Positions 27,201-42,200 of a stretch of DNA of 64,000 nucleotides are shown in pieces (within the stretch, counting starts at the first letter, position 1; every line of letters begins with the position of its first letter). The DNA lies in NCBI RefSeq assembly GCF_047495875.1, contig NC_092460.1, positions 35,319,054 through 35,383,053 on the forward strand, given 5' to 3'. A model generated the notes under the pieces. It did not search any database. It had not been told where the DNA came from and was given only the letters and a program-made list of their open reading frames with translations. The stretch comes from Pithys albifrons albifrons. Taxonomy: Eukaryota; Chordata; Aves; Passeriformes; Thamnophilidae. Position numbers and translations under genes: made by a program.

Positions 27201-30200
27201 CTGAGCAAACGGCAAGACAGAAAGTCAAAGATAATGACTATTCTAGTTTAAGAACTAATATTACCTTCCTCAGAAATTGAAGAGCTGAAATATACAGCAC
27301 CTTAAGCAGGCAGATTGTTTGTGTTTGATGTAAAGGTAGTTTACATGATATATTCCAAGCATCAAAGGTAATTTGGGAGGTTGGGGAGGGGCAGGTAGTT
27401 AAGTACAGAGCTGAAATTCCTCTTCTGGAAGATGTTTTGAAACATTAAAATTGAGACCAATTATCATCTGACCAGGGATTAGACTGAAATTTAGATGTTT
27501 ATATATGCACCTCAATATATAAAAAAAATTAATTACATGCAATTATACTGAAGGTAAACTTGCCATGAATATTACACAAAGAGCTGTTCTGGAAAGACTT
27601 TGTACTCTTGAGTCAGTCTAACATCTTCCCTATTATACATTCTGGATGTATTTTACCCCTATGAGACTCCATTTGTAACAGCAGTTAAGATGTGACTTCA
27701 CCTGAGTTCACATGCAGCAACACGTACACTAATAGCTTTAAGAAAGTACAAGCACTTAAAGATATTTACCAGCAGCTTCGGGATGTTGAGAAGTTCCCAC
27801 TATCAAAAACTTGAGAGTCTCAAATCATTAAAAAGAACTTACTACACTCCTGAAGTTAGGCATTCAATCAAAAACACAAACAACAAATCAAGTGAACTAT
27901 GCAAAGGACAACAGCTGAAGACAAACAGCAGACTGCTTAAGGCCCAACCTCAGTTGCCACTGCTCAGAAACTGGTTTGTTAAAACACACAATTTGCTGCT
28001 ATCATTCAAGAGCGAAATACTGGCAAACAAGGAAGAGGAGAAAGGAACACCAACCCCTCCTCGCTGCCCATCCACGTGTATGGAGCGAATGTGATCTGCC
28101 AGGTCCGGGCTGGAGCTGAAGCAGGCGTGGCAGTGATCCCAGCAACAGTTATAGGCAATGCTTTTTGCAGAGGAGGCAGGAACTCCTTGTCCATTCATCA
28201 TAACCGGAGTGGAACGGCCACTGGAAATTGTGCTGTCCACGTCCATAATAGTGCTGCTTATACTGCAGGACAAAACAGAAACAAAACCGAACCAAAGTTG
28301 GTATTTGGTGCATGTTAACAGGACAAATAAGAACTACAGATCTTTTGTTTCAGATATACCTAGACAGGTTGAAAAAAAAATCTTAAACAAACTTATTATT
28401 TATTGTAGTCCATCACTTTAATTACAATAAATGTACAGTTAGAAAACAGCTTCTCTTACTCAACAGTGTGACTTCTGGACACTGGATACAAAAGGGAGGA
28501 ATGGAAAATTCTCCCATTCACTGGCTTGTCAGAAAATCAGCTCTTACGAGATTAACAAATACTTTTAAAGCTACATTCAACTGCCATTTCTTATTTTTAT
28601 TTCTCAGGAGAGAAGACACAGAAATAAGATCAAAAAAGGGCATGCTGGGTCAGACCAGAGGTATATTCAGCCCAGCATTCCCCATCAGCACTGGATCCTT
28701 AGAAAGAACACAATGTTGAAGTTTAACATACTCCCAACTGCCCCAGCATAGTGTCTATCACATGCATTGCCGAAATTAAATAGGTTTTGTTTCATTTTTT
28801 TAAACTTTGCAGAGAAGCCAGAGGCAGCAAAGGGATTCTGTGGCCAGCAGGGGCCATTTTCATTAGCCCTCCTGCTCTCCACTTTGGCTGACACAGAGAC
28901 AACCATCAAACAGATCAGAAAAAGGTTGCAGAGAGTGTGCTCTTTCCATATATAAGCAAAAAGCTTGGAGACAGATGTTCTTCCTCATTAAACAGCTACT
29001 GATACAGCTTTTTCTTTTTTATCTTGGTAACCTGTTCAGTGCCTTTCAGGACCTTTACATTTTGTCTTCCACAAAACCTCAGCATTACAGAGCAGCTCAT
29101 CTTTAGCAGGACCTCAAAAGACCAGGTGGTCAAATCTGCTTAAACAGGAGCAAGAGAGATCAGACTTGCTTGTGGTCTTATCCAGTGGAGTTGGTAATGA
29201 GTGTTTTCAAGGGCTGGAATTTCTGCCACCTTTCTGAACAATTTTCTCTATGTCTGACTAATGTTGTGCAGGAGGGAGAAAACTTCCCAACAGCTCATCA
29301 GAATTTCCAGTGTTGCAACTTCTGTCTGTTGTCTCTCATCCTTGGCAGCTGCAAAGCTGAGATGACTCTGCCTCCTCCCCTGTTAAACCTCCCCATCAGA
29401 CCACTGCACACAGCCATGACCCCACTCTCCCAACCCTAAAACTAAAGAAACCCAGTCTCTCCATGTATTGTGTTTGCTCCAGCATCCCAACCACCTTGGA
29501 GACCCTCCACCAGACCCTCACCAGTATGTGAGTAACTGGGATGAGTCCCAGTAATCCAGACACAGCCTTAATGGTGCCAAGTAGAGTTAAGAATCACCTC
29601 CCTTGACCATACAGATACACTCTTGCTAATGCAGCCCACTGTGCAGCAGTAATTTTTTTCATAAATGTCTCTACTTGTTCTTCCAAGCAAAGTGCAAGGA
29701 AAAAAAAATCTAATTACGTTACTTTTTAAAAAAAGAAAATAGCAATCTCCTATTCAGATCTACATAATATTTATAATTTTCTATCACTTATCATATCCTT
29801 TTATCCCCCCCAACTCTTGCACATAATTTCTGTGTTAAACCATTCTGCTTTTATGGTATAGGTTCTGCTCCATGTTTTGATCATCACTATTTACATATCC
29901 ACTATTGTTCTACTACACATTCTGAGATGGATGAAAGAAAAACTGTACTGTTATTCAAAGTTAGAAGATATAATTGGCACGTCTGCTCTTTTGCTCTGGA
30001 AGTCTCTACTAGTGATTTCTCAAATTACCTGTATCTTTTTTAATCACTACTGTGCTAGCAATATTTTTCTGTGACAGCTTTTGAAATCATCACAGATATT
30101 TGCCTTTTTTAAATTTCCCCTTCACACTCACCATGTGGATTCTACTGTGTTTTTCAATAAAAAAGTCTCACCTTAGAGAAAATACCAGATTCTCTTTAGC

Positions 30201-33200
30201 AATGCCTTCCAGTTAAGCTTTAATTTTAACAACCCTGATTAATTTGGTTTCATGAGCAAACTTATTTGATACCAGCACTCATGAAAATGATAAATCCCAT
30301 ATCTCAAGGGCAGACCACTTAAAAATCTTCTTCCAACACCTATTATTAAAACTGACCAATTATTCTTAGCTCTTTGTTTTCCAAGTTAAAAAGAAAGCTT
30401 TAGAGACCTTTTAAACAGGCTTTTCACTTTAGTGAGAGTATTATCAAATACGTATTTCCTAAATGCTACACAAATACCACGTGCCTTTTTCTCCACCTCA
30501 TCCCACAATTCCAAAAAACTAACGAACAAAACCAAACCAAACAAAACAACAACAACAAAAAAAACCAAAAAAACACAAGAAAAAATCTAACCATTTAGAA
30601 GACACAGCTTCTACCCATGAGAGTCCCATGGGCTACTTGCTGCTACACAGCATTTAGACATGTGCCCACCATTTTTATTTTCTTCCCTTTTCTACACCCT
30701 GAACACACACAGCTTTCCATTGCCCCTTCTCAGGCCTCTCTTCCCTACCAACTAGTCTTGATTCCTTTCAGGACACACAGTCTCCCAATCTGTGGTTAGC
30801 AAGTAAAGAAATGGCAGCCAACAGAAGCCCATAGATATGGGTTTGGGTGTCTCATATTACTGCCTTTCCCAAACAGCTTAAAAAACATTCAACTAGCCCT
30901 GAGCTGAAGCCACCAGCCCCAAGAGCACGAGCAGCCACCAACCACAGCTACTGCTCTCAGCATTTCAGGATCCCTGCACGAAATTATCAGAAGCTTTGAG
31001 TGCAAAACGTGTTGGAAGCAGTTTTTCCACCATGCCAGGCTCACAAGAGATGCAACTACAGGACTGACGTCTCCTCCTTACTCAGCTGATGCCTCAGCCG
31101 AAAATTACCCCCAAAAATAAAATCTGTAAAACTGCACTGTGAAAGCCAAAAGTTCACCAAAAGGATGACAGAGAAGCAGAATAATTAAATATTGAATAGC
31201 TAACTGTGACACACACACAAACACCACTCCCAGTTTAACCTATTCCAATAGAGTTCTCTCAAAATTAGCACTTTGGAAGTAGTTCTGGGCACACACAAAC
31301 CAGCACACAGTGAGACCACTTCTGTCATGGACAGGGATGTCACACGATCAGTGTTCCCTACAGGAAGTTGCTTAGCCAAAAATGGCAAAGCACAACAGAC
31401 ACAACACCCCTGCAACAGCTGCCTCAGACCAGCTCAGGTGGGTAAGTAACTCTGCCTTTCACAGCTGAAAGGTGCCAAAGTGCAGCTTTAAACTTTCAGT
31501 AGGAGTTCAAACTTCCAAGTTATTTACAGTCAGTACAAGTTTCCACACTCATAAACAGCATCAGTCCCATTCCCACACACCCCACAGACCTCTGGCTGAG
31601 ACAATGCACAGTGTTGGTGACCACAAGGACAGACTGTAAGGGGGGGGTGTTCACCACAGTCCTCTCAAGGGTTCACAGGTTTTACAGTCCGGTCTCAAGC
31701 AGGAAAGCAGTGAGAAAACCCCGAGCAAGTTCTGTGCAAGAATTTCAGGGCAGAGAGAAGTGTGTGCTCACGGAGGGGTGTGAGGTTTCCCCAGTTTACA
31801 GGCATGAAATCTCCTTAATTCCTCTGAGATGAAAAAACCTCAAATTGAGAAACCATAGAATGAGAGTTTATTTACAGTGCAAATACAATGCAACAAATCT
31901 TGAAACAAAATCACAGGTTTCTAATTTTATAGCTTAAGAAATACAAATACTAAAGCTTTGGGGTTTCTTTTTTTATATCCTTTCCTACCTGTAGAAAATT
32001 ACTCTTGGTTTTGGTGAAAAGTATGTAAAAGTCAATTAGTAATCCTGATCCATCAAATGCTATCCTGCTAAGTCGGGTTATTAATGGCATGAGAAACCCG
32101 TAACACTTAGAAAGCTGATTTATTTGTAACAGTTTAAATGTTTGCTGGGTTTGGTTTCAATAGCCCAAGTGTTTGCTAAGGGCTGACAGATTAGAGCTGT
32201 ACACACGATTATCAAAATTCTGTATCAGAGGAACTAGAATCAAAGTAGAATGTTCATAACATTTAAGCCAAGTAGTGGCATACAGAATTTCTGGTCAATT
32301 GAGGATGAAGTGCTACATTGGACTATGTTTCTATAATCTATTTAAGATCCTGCCTAAACAGGGAGAAAAAATATAACTCAAATCCCATTCAGGGATAACA
32401 GTTCAGTATTTTATTTAAGACAGAATGTCCTCCTTTCTTCTAGTTTGAAGACCTCTGTGTAGAACATGAAGAACATGAATGAATATCGCTGTAACAGGAC
32501 CTGCTAGAGAAACAGCTGAACTGCTTATAGAACAAATAGCCAGGAGTCACACAAGAGACCACTGTGTTGGGATGGTTCACTTTAGATAGACTGCCAAAAT
32601 GCAAGAAATTCAGTGCCCTGACACTTTCCTTCTCTAGAAACAACCCATTACATAAAAATGCAAAAAAAAAAATTTTGTTTCCTCTTCCAGAACTGTATTT
32701 CAGGGGATCAGACACCTCTCAGTGCTGAGAGCCCAGAACAGATTTCTGTTTTGCTCAGCGACTTCGGTCACCCACGAAAGAGGCAAAGGCTGCAAGGCCA
32801 GTCTGTGAAACAGCAGTGCCTTGCACAGCTCATGTGTGTGCAGTTTCTCTGGTCTTTCATACACTGAGGAAATATCAGAAAGCTTTTCAGAGAAAAGTCT
32901 GCAGTATATATAGCATCAAAGACACTGCCTTGGGAGGCCTCTTGACCTGCCATTTTGAGATGAAGCAGAAAGATAAGTTTTATAGTCAGAGCTGTGGCTG
33001 TGCTGGGTCTCTGAGGGCTGAAATGCCACACTGTGTGTGCTGGAGTGGCTGATTCACCCCCTCGTTCCATGTGATTTCAGAAAGGGTGTGAGGGTAAGAC
33101 ACACAAGCAAACAAGATGTGTGCACAAACTCCACCATCTTAACTACTCCACTTGAGACTTTCCCTGACCAGAAGACTGAAAGCATCAACTCAGCCCAAGA

Positions 33201-36200
33201 AGGGCTAGACTACAGGAACAGTGTCTGTATCTTTCAATCTATGAATGGCAATTTTCAGTTCAATCTTGGGTTGATACAAGAGGGAAAAGTTCCTTAACAA
33301 AGAGAAGGTAGTGATGGAAATTATGTCCTTCTGCTTTCTCATCTGAAACCCACAAAGTCTATAAATGGGAAAGTGATAATGTGCATCAAAGAGGAGAAAA
33401 CAAAACAAAGTCAGAAAAACACAGACACCCTCTGACAAACTACTGGCAAATAAAACAAAGAAAATCTGAAGACTGGTAAAAATGAAGACACTGAAACCAA
33501 TTTTTAGATAAGTTAAAGCCAGTTTTTCTGCCTCTTTCTAAGCCCTATTCTGGCAGCTGGGAGATCTGTTTAAATCCTGACGGCCACTATCAAAGCAGAA
33601 TGACACGAGCAGCACTGAAGCGCTTGTGGCATCCCCCACTGCAGTGACAGACAGGTCGGGGTTTGCTCCCAAGCTGTAAGCAGGCTCAGCCCCATTGTAA
33701 TGGATCCACAGACCATGGCCTGATGAAGAACATCAGACATTTCAGTTTCAGAGAGTTCAGCTCAGGGGTCATCCCAAACAATAGAGCATCAAAAACAGTC
33801 ACTGCTGGAGAGAGCCTGCATACACAATAGCAGTTTTTAAGAAGCACCATTCAAAAGACTGACTAATTACTAAAATTTAAAACTGTTACAGCAAGCACAA
33901 CACAGTCCTCGAGCTTATGCTGTCCCTGTTTTCATCCTAATTTGAGCACCTGAATCAACTTGAAGTAGAAATCACAGCCCTAGAAGCAAGAGCTGACTGC
34001 CTTTCTGAAAACCCTCACTAACCCCACACCTCATTTCACCAAGTCTGCAAACACTGGCAGTGTTTGCCAAACTCAGCAAGGTAGAACTGAAAACACAGAA
34101 TCTTCTCAGAAGGGTCAGACTACAAATTTTCCCTCCTACAAATTTTCCCTCTACCAACAGATCAACAGCTTTGAAATAATTCTGACATTTAAAGTGGTTC
34201 ACTAAGGGAAAACACCCAAGCCTAAAAGGAGGAATCATTACCTCACAGACACTGTTTCAGGTCTTATTTTTACCTGTACTTATTCACCTGTGGCTAGAAA
34301 TAACACATCTTCATTATCAAGATGATTAAGAAGTTTTTTTTAGCACCACTTTCATGTTAAAAGATTAGTACCTGCACAATCTACATGTGCATGTGAAGCA
34401 AATACATCTACTTACTTAGATTTAGTTCAAACTCTTATTTAAAAACAATCCTGAAACAAACAATAATAGCTAAAAACTTGTAAGAACTTGCCAGTCTTTT
34501 TCACTTTATAGAAAACATAAAAAGTTTTTCAAGTTTTTTACTTTAACTTCTGGATTATTGTATTCCTTTAAGGATTTGAACAAGACTAAGCCACTGTTGG
34601 AATTGTGTCAATATGGATATTTCTATAAGGAATGAGGGAAATCCAAATTATTCCAAATTTAAAATGAACAGATTTTACACTACACATTCTACCATGTGCA
34701 GATCTGGGCATTAATTTTTGTGTACAGTTAAATGTGAATGAAAATACAACAAGCCTGTGATTTAATGCATTAAATAAAATGGTATATTGTACACCATTCC
34801 TGACACACACTTGGCTCTCCAAGGAGATCATTTTCCTCACTACTGCAAGTAATCCCTAATACTGAATTTAATGAATGAAATCCCCAAAATTTTTTCTTTC
34901 CCTTTATTTTTTTTTGTTATCTTTCAGAACAACAGACACTAACAGTCTATCAACAAAAAATAAAAGAACAGCAACATGATTTCATTTTTATTTTCCACGA
35001 ATTCCCATTAGCAACTGTCCACTTGAAGCAACAGCAGAGCCAGGCACTGAACACATGCACAAAAGCCCAATCAATTTGCTATTATACTTTTAATGTCTGC
35101 TAAACATACTCCCTGCAGACCTTTACTGAGGCAACCTCCCCTCAGGCAAAACTCAGCCCGAACAGATGGGCCTTATTCGTGCCCTCGAGGGTCAACAAGC
35201 ACCACTTCAGTCCTATCAACAGGAGCTCAGCTCAGGGTTACGGCACTGACGAGCTCCCAGTCCCCACATGTTCAGCTCGGGAGGAACCAGAGGACCAGCT
35301 GAATTTAGCTCACACCAAGGGAAATGATTGTGACAGATCCTAGAAGGAATAATCTCATCTTACAAAGCATCAAATTAAAAACGAGCAGGAATTTCAGGGA
35401 ACACACCTTGCAGGGCAGCTAAACCTAACAACCAGTCAAGCTGCACACCGCACCCCTCCGAGTTTCAAGAACAGTTTCCTCTGAATACACAATGACAATC
35501 CAGTCAGAACCAAATACTACAAACCCCACTGGGAGTAAGTAAACATCTTAAGGATTAACAAACAAACAAATAAAAATAATACCCGAATAGTTTCTTTCTA
35601 TTTTGCTAGTCAGTGACCCCATGGAGCTTCAGCAACCTTGCTCCAATCCACGTGAGGGAAACTTAAAGAAAAACTAACTGTAACACTCAGATAAAACAAC
35701 CTCAGAATAATGAACACTATGAGTGACAGTCACATCTTACAGTAACTTCAAGAGTTTAAACACAGAAATCAATAGAAAAGCTTTTTCCACCTGGAAAATC
35801 AAATCATAACTAGAGACTAATCCCAAAGGAAAAGAAACACCACCAAATACAGTCATTGAATTACATATACCAAGTCAAAACAGAAGCATGGAAATTTAAA
35901 AAAAAAAGATCATAATTACATGCCTAGAGAGACCCTCCAGAACTTCATCATTTCACTTCCCAAGGAAAACTCCAGAGTGAAAACGAAAACTTCATGAGTT
36001 TCCCCATTGCTCTATTCCTTTCCGAAACAGGGAGTAGGAAACTGGTGTTCAGCTCTGGCCAGTGGAAAAGCTCCATGAAAACAAAAGCTCAACAGTTTTA
36101 CAGCTTTTTGATGCCACCAAATTAAAAGATTTACACTCACTACTTGTTAATGCAATCAATGGTCAAACAAAGATAAATTTCCACAAAGCTTGAAAAAGAT

Positions 36201-39200
36201 CCAATTATCAATATGGAGCTCCCATCACTGACAGGAAGCTCCTTCACCTGCCCTGGGAGTTTCATTTATCTTTTCTTTACTATCATTTTAAACAGGGGAG
36301 CTACAGCTAAAAGAGATTAATAATAGAAATTGCTCTACTGTCTCCTAAATGGAAGGAGGGGATGAATAAATTCCTGTGTTTCTGTAGGAAGGTTTAACTC
36401 CTGCAGACCTTCAGTGAGTGTTGAGCAAACTTTAATGCCACCTCTTTAGGAAGTTCCTGTGACAGCACCTGCATCAGGGCACCAGGATGCCACAAAATGC
36501 AGGGCTCAGAGCAACCACACACAGGTGTCCAAGCAGACTGAAATTAATCTTTGCTTTACACTCTCCAAACAATCCTGCCAATTTAAATGAGAGATTAAAA
36601 CAGATCCTGAGAAACAGAGTTCACAAAACATGAGCAACCACCGTGAGCCAGTAACAGAGCAGAAAAGTCTGAGACTTGCCTGATCTCTTTTAGTTCCTCT
36701 GCCCATCTTTTGTAAATTTGGTATTTTATGATGCATCTCTATTGGTGACATAGTAACTCCTGCTACTAAATTTCAGTGGTTTATCAACCTAATTCCCCAA
36801 ATCATTTACGTTTCACAAGTGAAATAGTTTGCCTTATTTTAATGGATGTAGTTTGGCTGTGGTATGGAAATGCCACAACGCTTTAAAGCTCTCAGTTTCT
36901 TTTCATCTAACCAGCAACCAACCCAGAGAGAATCTTCAAAGCAGACAGAAAATAACTTTAGCAACCTGCATTTCTAAGGGTTTCTGGGTTTGTTTGGTAG
37001 GTTTGGGGTTTTTTTTTAATATTTTCCTGGGAAAAAACACTCTTTAATTTAAACAGAAAGTATCCAAAATAATTTCACGACTGCTGACAATCAGTTTCTG
37101 AATTCAGGAAAACTTAGAACCAGTCAGAAAAAAAACAGCACACACAGATAAATCACCACCAAAACGAACCCAGAACAAAACCAGATTGTGGAACACTAAA
37201 TGGCTGCCAAAGAGAACATTAATTCATGTGGCAACAAGAAATTGAGACTACCTGGAGGAAAAGAAGCCAGAACTATGTGAAGTCAAAGTCCACCACCATG
37301 TTCTGGACAGTCCCCTCTGTTCACATCTGCTCCTGCACTGACACCCACAAACACCCCCAGAGCAGATGGACACCACCACGGACTCTGCTTTTCAGAGGCA
37401 AGGCAGGCAAAATAGGACAGGCAAAAACTCTGTCAGACCAGTTACTTTGTGAACACGTGTGAGAATCAACCTCCAGGTAAGAGGCACTCAACTAAAAGGT
37501 TAAGAGAGATGGAAAAGGAAAACAGCCATGTTTGGTGGGCTAACACTGTCCAGAAGCAACTTTAGGCCCTTGATACAATTAATAAGTAAAAGCAACATGA
37601 AAGCAACTTTATACATCAAGAAAATAGACCATGATTTGTGACTGCAGGGAGTACCCACTCACTTGGAAGCACTTGGGCTTCTCAATCAGTTATGCTTTTT
37701 TTTTTTTAAATCAAACTTATCAAATCTACGCTTTACACAGATAAAATTACTTTACCAAAAGCATCTCAAAATGAACAAGACTCAAAAAGCATTCATAAAT
37801 CGATCTTGTTTTTAAAAACAAGACTGCAAAACTCTTTATTAATGTATATATTGCTATATGACTACTAAGAAACCAACACAGTGGAAAATAAAGCAGTCAA
37901 GGGAGAGAAATTTACGCTGCCTGACAAGTGGTAACACACAAAAACTTGTTTTGAAATTCTTTTTGAAGCAGCAGCTTATTTTAGAGTAAAGCTCCGTCCA
38001 GCTAAAGAATACCTAGAAAAGGGAACAACACTGATAACACTTCAGACTGATACCATTAAACCAAGGAAGACAAGAAAGCTCTTTGAGACAGAGAAATCCA
38101 AGGAACTTAAAATAACAAACATGAACAGGAAACAAAACAAAACTACGAAAGTGTGTTTTGATTCACCACCTCTAGACCTTTTTCCACTCTCCTGGATCAC
38201 TTATTTCGATTATTTAGGTTGGTGGCCCTCAAACATGTGGGCTCATCACATTTACACAACACACACTCAGGTTATCACAGCATTTGTAGCACACAGAGGA
38301 ACAGGCAGCACAATAAAGAAACTTGGAATGGCAAAGTATCTGAAGAGCAGTGAGAAAACAGAGCAGCCTAAACATGCACGGCTTGAGATATGACAGCACA
38401 AAGATGACATCTGAAAAAGGGTTACACAAATCAAGAAACTGTAAGAGATTCTGCCCTAAAGAGACAAATAAAACTGGCTTTCATTTCTGGGAACCACATT
38501 ATCTTTAACTTCATCATCTCCCTGAAAAGTCAAGGAACAGTAACAAGGGGTTCATAATTCTCACTTTTACTTATAAAAGATTATGTTCACTAGCACAGCT
38601 TAAGAAAAGCAGAGAAGAAACACATTCAGTCATTAAAGAACCAGCAGAAACAGTTTACTTTTTTAGGAGTGTTTCCCATTCTGAGCACCACAATCAATAT
38701 GAAGTAGCCCAATCAGCACTGGAAGGGAACTGGCTCCAGGTGTGGTTCAAGGAAATTTTTCCCTCTGTAACTATAACCCTCCCTCTTCTCCCAGATACTT
38801 TCCCTCATTCCCAGAACACAGAAAACCTGCGGAAAACAAAACAACCAAAGGAAGATGCAAAACTCACAGAGGAGACCTAGAAAACCCCTACAGTTTTAGT
38901 TATCATCATAACACAAATAAAACTGCTAGAACAGCACTAGGAAACCACTTGGACATCAGCTCAGACAGCATCTATAAAGCAGCAGCTTTGCCCATTTATA
39001 ATCCAGTGAATAGTTGCTACTTCAAGTATTAACCAGGCATCAAAAGCAGAGAAGCAGCGAAGTAAAACTCCACTAATTGGCTCAATTCAGAATGGAAAGG
39101 TCATAAATTAAGGTTCCATTCCTGTTCTGCTGGACACTTAATTAACTTCTATTTGTACCAATTGTCAAATTCATAACCTGGCACGCAAGTCAGCACAAGG

Positions 39201-42200
39201 GACTCTGCTTAAAGACATTGCAAACGTAGTTTTATTTCAAAAATTTACATTTCTCTCCTTACTCCGTATATATTGCCAATAAATCCTTTGCACCTTTAAG
39301 CTGTTTTTTCATTTGGAATCCTATAAACAATAACCCATAATGACCAAAATAAAGATTTTACTGCAATTTTACACCTAAAACAAGAATGGCACAGGCTCAA
39401 AGGACACACCCAGATGGGCAGAGCCCTTCCCAAATCTTCGTTCACAAAGCCTGGCCATGATGATGCCGACAGGGGAACCAGTAACTTGTACAAGGTGCTG
39501 TGTGGAACAACATTAGGGCAAGATGCTTTATGTTATTATTTAGGCATATTTAATAAATTATATTACCACTATACATGTTTTTTTACAAGTCTCTCAGTTC
39601 AGACAATTAGGTGCAGTTTTTTCCCTCTGACCTTACATAAGCTCTTTGAATCGCACCCCTCCCCTGCAGTGCAGGGGGATGACAACAGGACTTTCAAGAT
39701 CATAATAAATCTCTTGCTTTCATCTCACTGCCAAATATCTTGGCATACACCTTAAGTAACCTGCTATTAAAGAAAGTATCCATCAAACATTAGCAACTGA
39801 AGTCCAGTAACATTTATTTAAGAACTTAAACTCTAGCATAAAGAAAATTAGATATGGGAAAAGAAATGCCAGTCCTTTTTCCTTTTGCACTTTACCATCG
39901 TTAAGGGAAAAAAGTACACCAGTAATGCAAGTCAAAGGCTTCAAATTTTCCCCAATTATTTGTTGTTTCTTAATGCTGCAAAACCACAATGTGACAATTG
40001 TAATCACTATCTCAGCTTATTACAAACCCAATGATAAATAGGAAGCAAACACGGAATACTTTTATTTCATTTTCTAAAACAAATTTATTTGAACACGTTC
40101 ATATTATAAGTGAAAAACTCTGGACAGAATGAATATAAAGTTGTAAAAAGGATCCAGTTATATGGACAGATAACCAAAGAAACCTCTACCTCAAAAAAAT
40201 CTTCAAAAAACTACCTCTTTTGTGTTGCTGCCACTGTATTTTTTAAACAGCAACTGCGAGAGTGGATAAAACTCATTGTTAATACAAAGAAGTTCCTTAC
40301 CCTCTTCTGTTCCTGACCCCTGCACAAGTTAACTGGAGATTACATTCCCACCTGTTTCAAGGATTCCCTGCAATTACTTGGCTACTTTACAGGAGGGACC
40401 AATTTTGCACTTCCCTTGGGTTAAGTTCTCCTTTTCTCCTCAGGCTATTAGACATACCTCATTCCCCATCCTAACAAAAGTTTTCTGTGTGTTCCTCACA
40501 TCATCCCCTTGCCAGAAAACTCTATTCCCACCTCAGCAGCTCCATCTGCTCCCTTCTAATCCATGGACTCACCTTCCCACCCAGAAACACGGGCTGCTCT
40601 GCAGCTCCCCAGAGCAACAGGTCCAAGGTGCCTTTCCCTATACTGTGCTGCCCTCCATGCTCCTCATTTCCCCCCCACTATTCTCCAGCCAGGCAAGGGG
40701 AGTCCAAAAAATATATAAATATATTAAAGGTACTGGAAAGCTGTGGAAAGATCTGAGTAGGAGTGATAGAGTAGGACATTTCCACTGCATCATCCAAAAG
40801 AGTTCATTTTATCTCTGACCAGCTCCAGGAACACACAATGTCCCATCTCTGCCAAACAGCTGCTCAGGCTGCACTTAACACCCTGTTTAACTTCTCTGAA
40901 AAGTGAAAAACAGGGCAAAAAAAAAGAAGAAAAAAAGCAAAAATACGCAGTTTTTTCCACTACTGCCTAGGAAATTCCCTGAAAAAAACACCAATCAAAC
41001 CTTCTATTTAGCAGTTACCAGACTTAATGATGTCACAAACTTACACAAAGTGCACACAGACCAGAGTGGATGTTCAAATCCAGCAAGAAAGCAAAACCAT
41101 TTCTCTCTTAACACTGAACAGAAAAATGTTTTTCTCAAATTCTATGAAGTATATTTACATCTTACTACAATAACTATAACAGCTCATTACACCAAGCTCT
41201 TTCATCTAGTTCACAAAAAGACCTCATGTTACCCACTCCATTATACCAACCAACAGCTTTAGCAACAAACATACTCTCCATACAAAATATCTGGGCTGTT
41301 TTGTCTTCCCATCAAAAGCCATTTTCTCCAGAATGGCCTGAACGTAACCATTACAGAAACAAGGGGGTTATTTTGCAATTTGAAGCAAATAACTACAGCA
41401 ATAAATGCAGTTAGAAATACTGAAAATGTAATTTCCAGCACAATTTTGGAAACCTGGGTAAAGTTCTACATAGCTCCCTCTGACACGTCAATATTACACA
41501 CAGTCAAAAACAAATTAATTAACAACTTAACCACCTTGCCCTAAGTGCTAATGTATGACTGTTCACTTCCTGGATAGGAACAAGTGAGCCTGTGCATCAC
41601 AGCGAGGCCTGAAGCACCTTTTAATCCGGCCACATGGACATACCAAGCACACACACCTATTAGGACCACGTGCCTTCCTGACTGTATTACAAATTCAGTA
41701 TTCTGCCTTCATAAACATCACTCACACAACTCACACACCACTGCTGAGCTAGTTTTGAAGATTCTTCACTGTTAAGACTTCAAAAGCTAGATAAAAACTG
41801 CAATTAAAACTTTAAACAACTACTGTTTTAAAATCAGCTACATCTTAAAGGATGGGAAGGCCTCCATTTTAAATGAGAGTTAAAAGATTCAGACTAGATC
41901 CTGCATTTTTTTTACGTCTGGATTTCTTATTTTTCAGCTTTCTGGTTTCACACAGCCCCACCTCACTCAGCAAAATGAACAAACCTGACAATCTGAAGCT
42001 CAAAAAGGTTTATTACTGAAAAACATTCCTGAAATGTCTGTTTTCAAAACTGCTCATCTATTAAGTATGAACAGAATAATGATATTTCTAGAACTCTTCT
42101 GCAAGTCTAATGTGGTTAAGACAATATTACTCAAGGCAAATTTTAGTTGAGTATTCCTTGAGTCAGTCCCCCAATAACTGGTACTGTTGATGAGTAACAA

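Noticed and set aside
39640..39680. CR1-like or hairpin CCCCTGCAGTGCAGGGG
   Set aside because: The palindromic string is short and flanking CR1 landmarks are missing, so it was not called.
40378..40818. 146-codon plus frame in intron 1
   Set aside because: It starts at TTG, has no domain, and lies in C-rich intronic sequence with no splice or conservation support.
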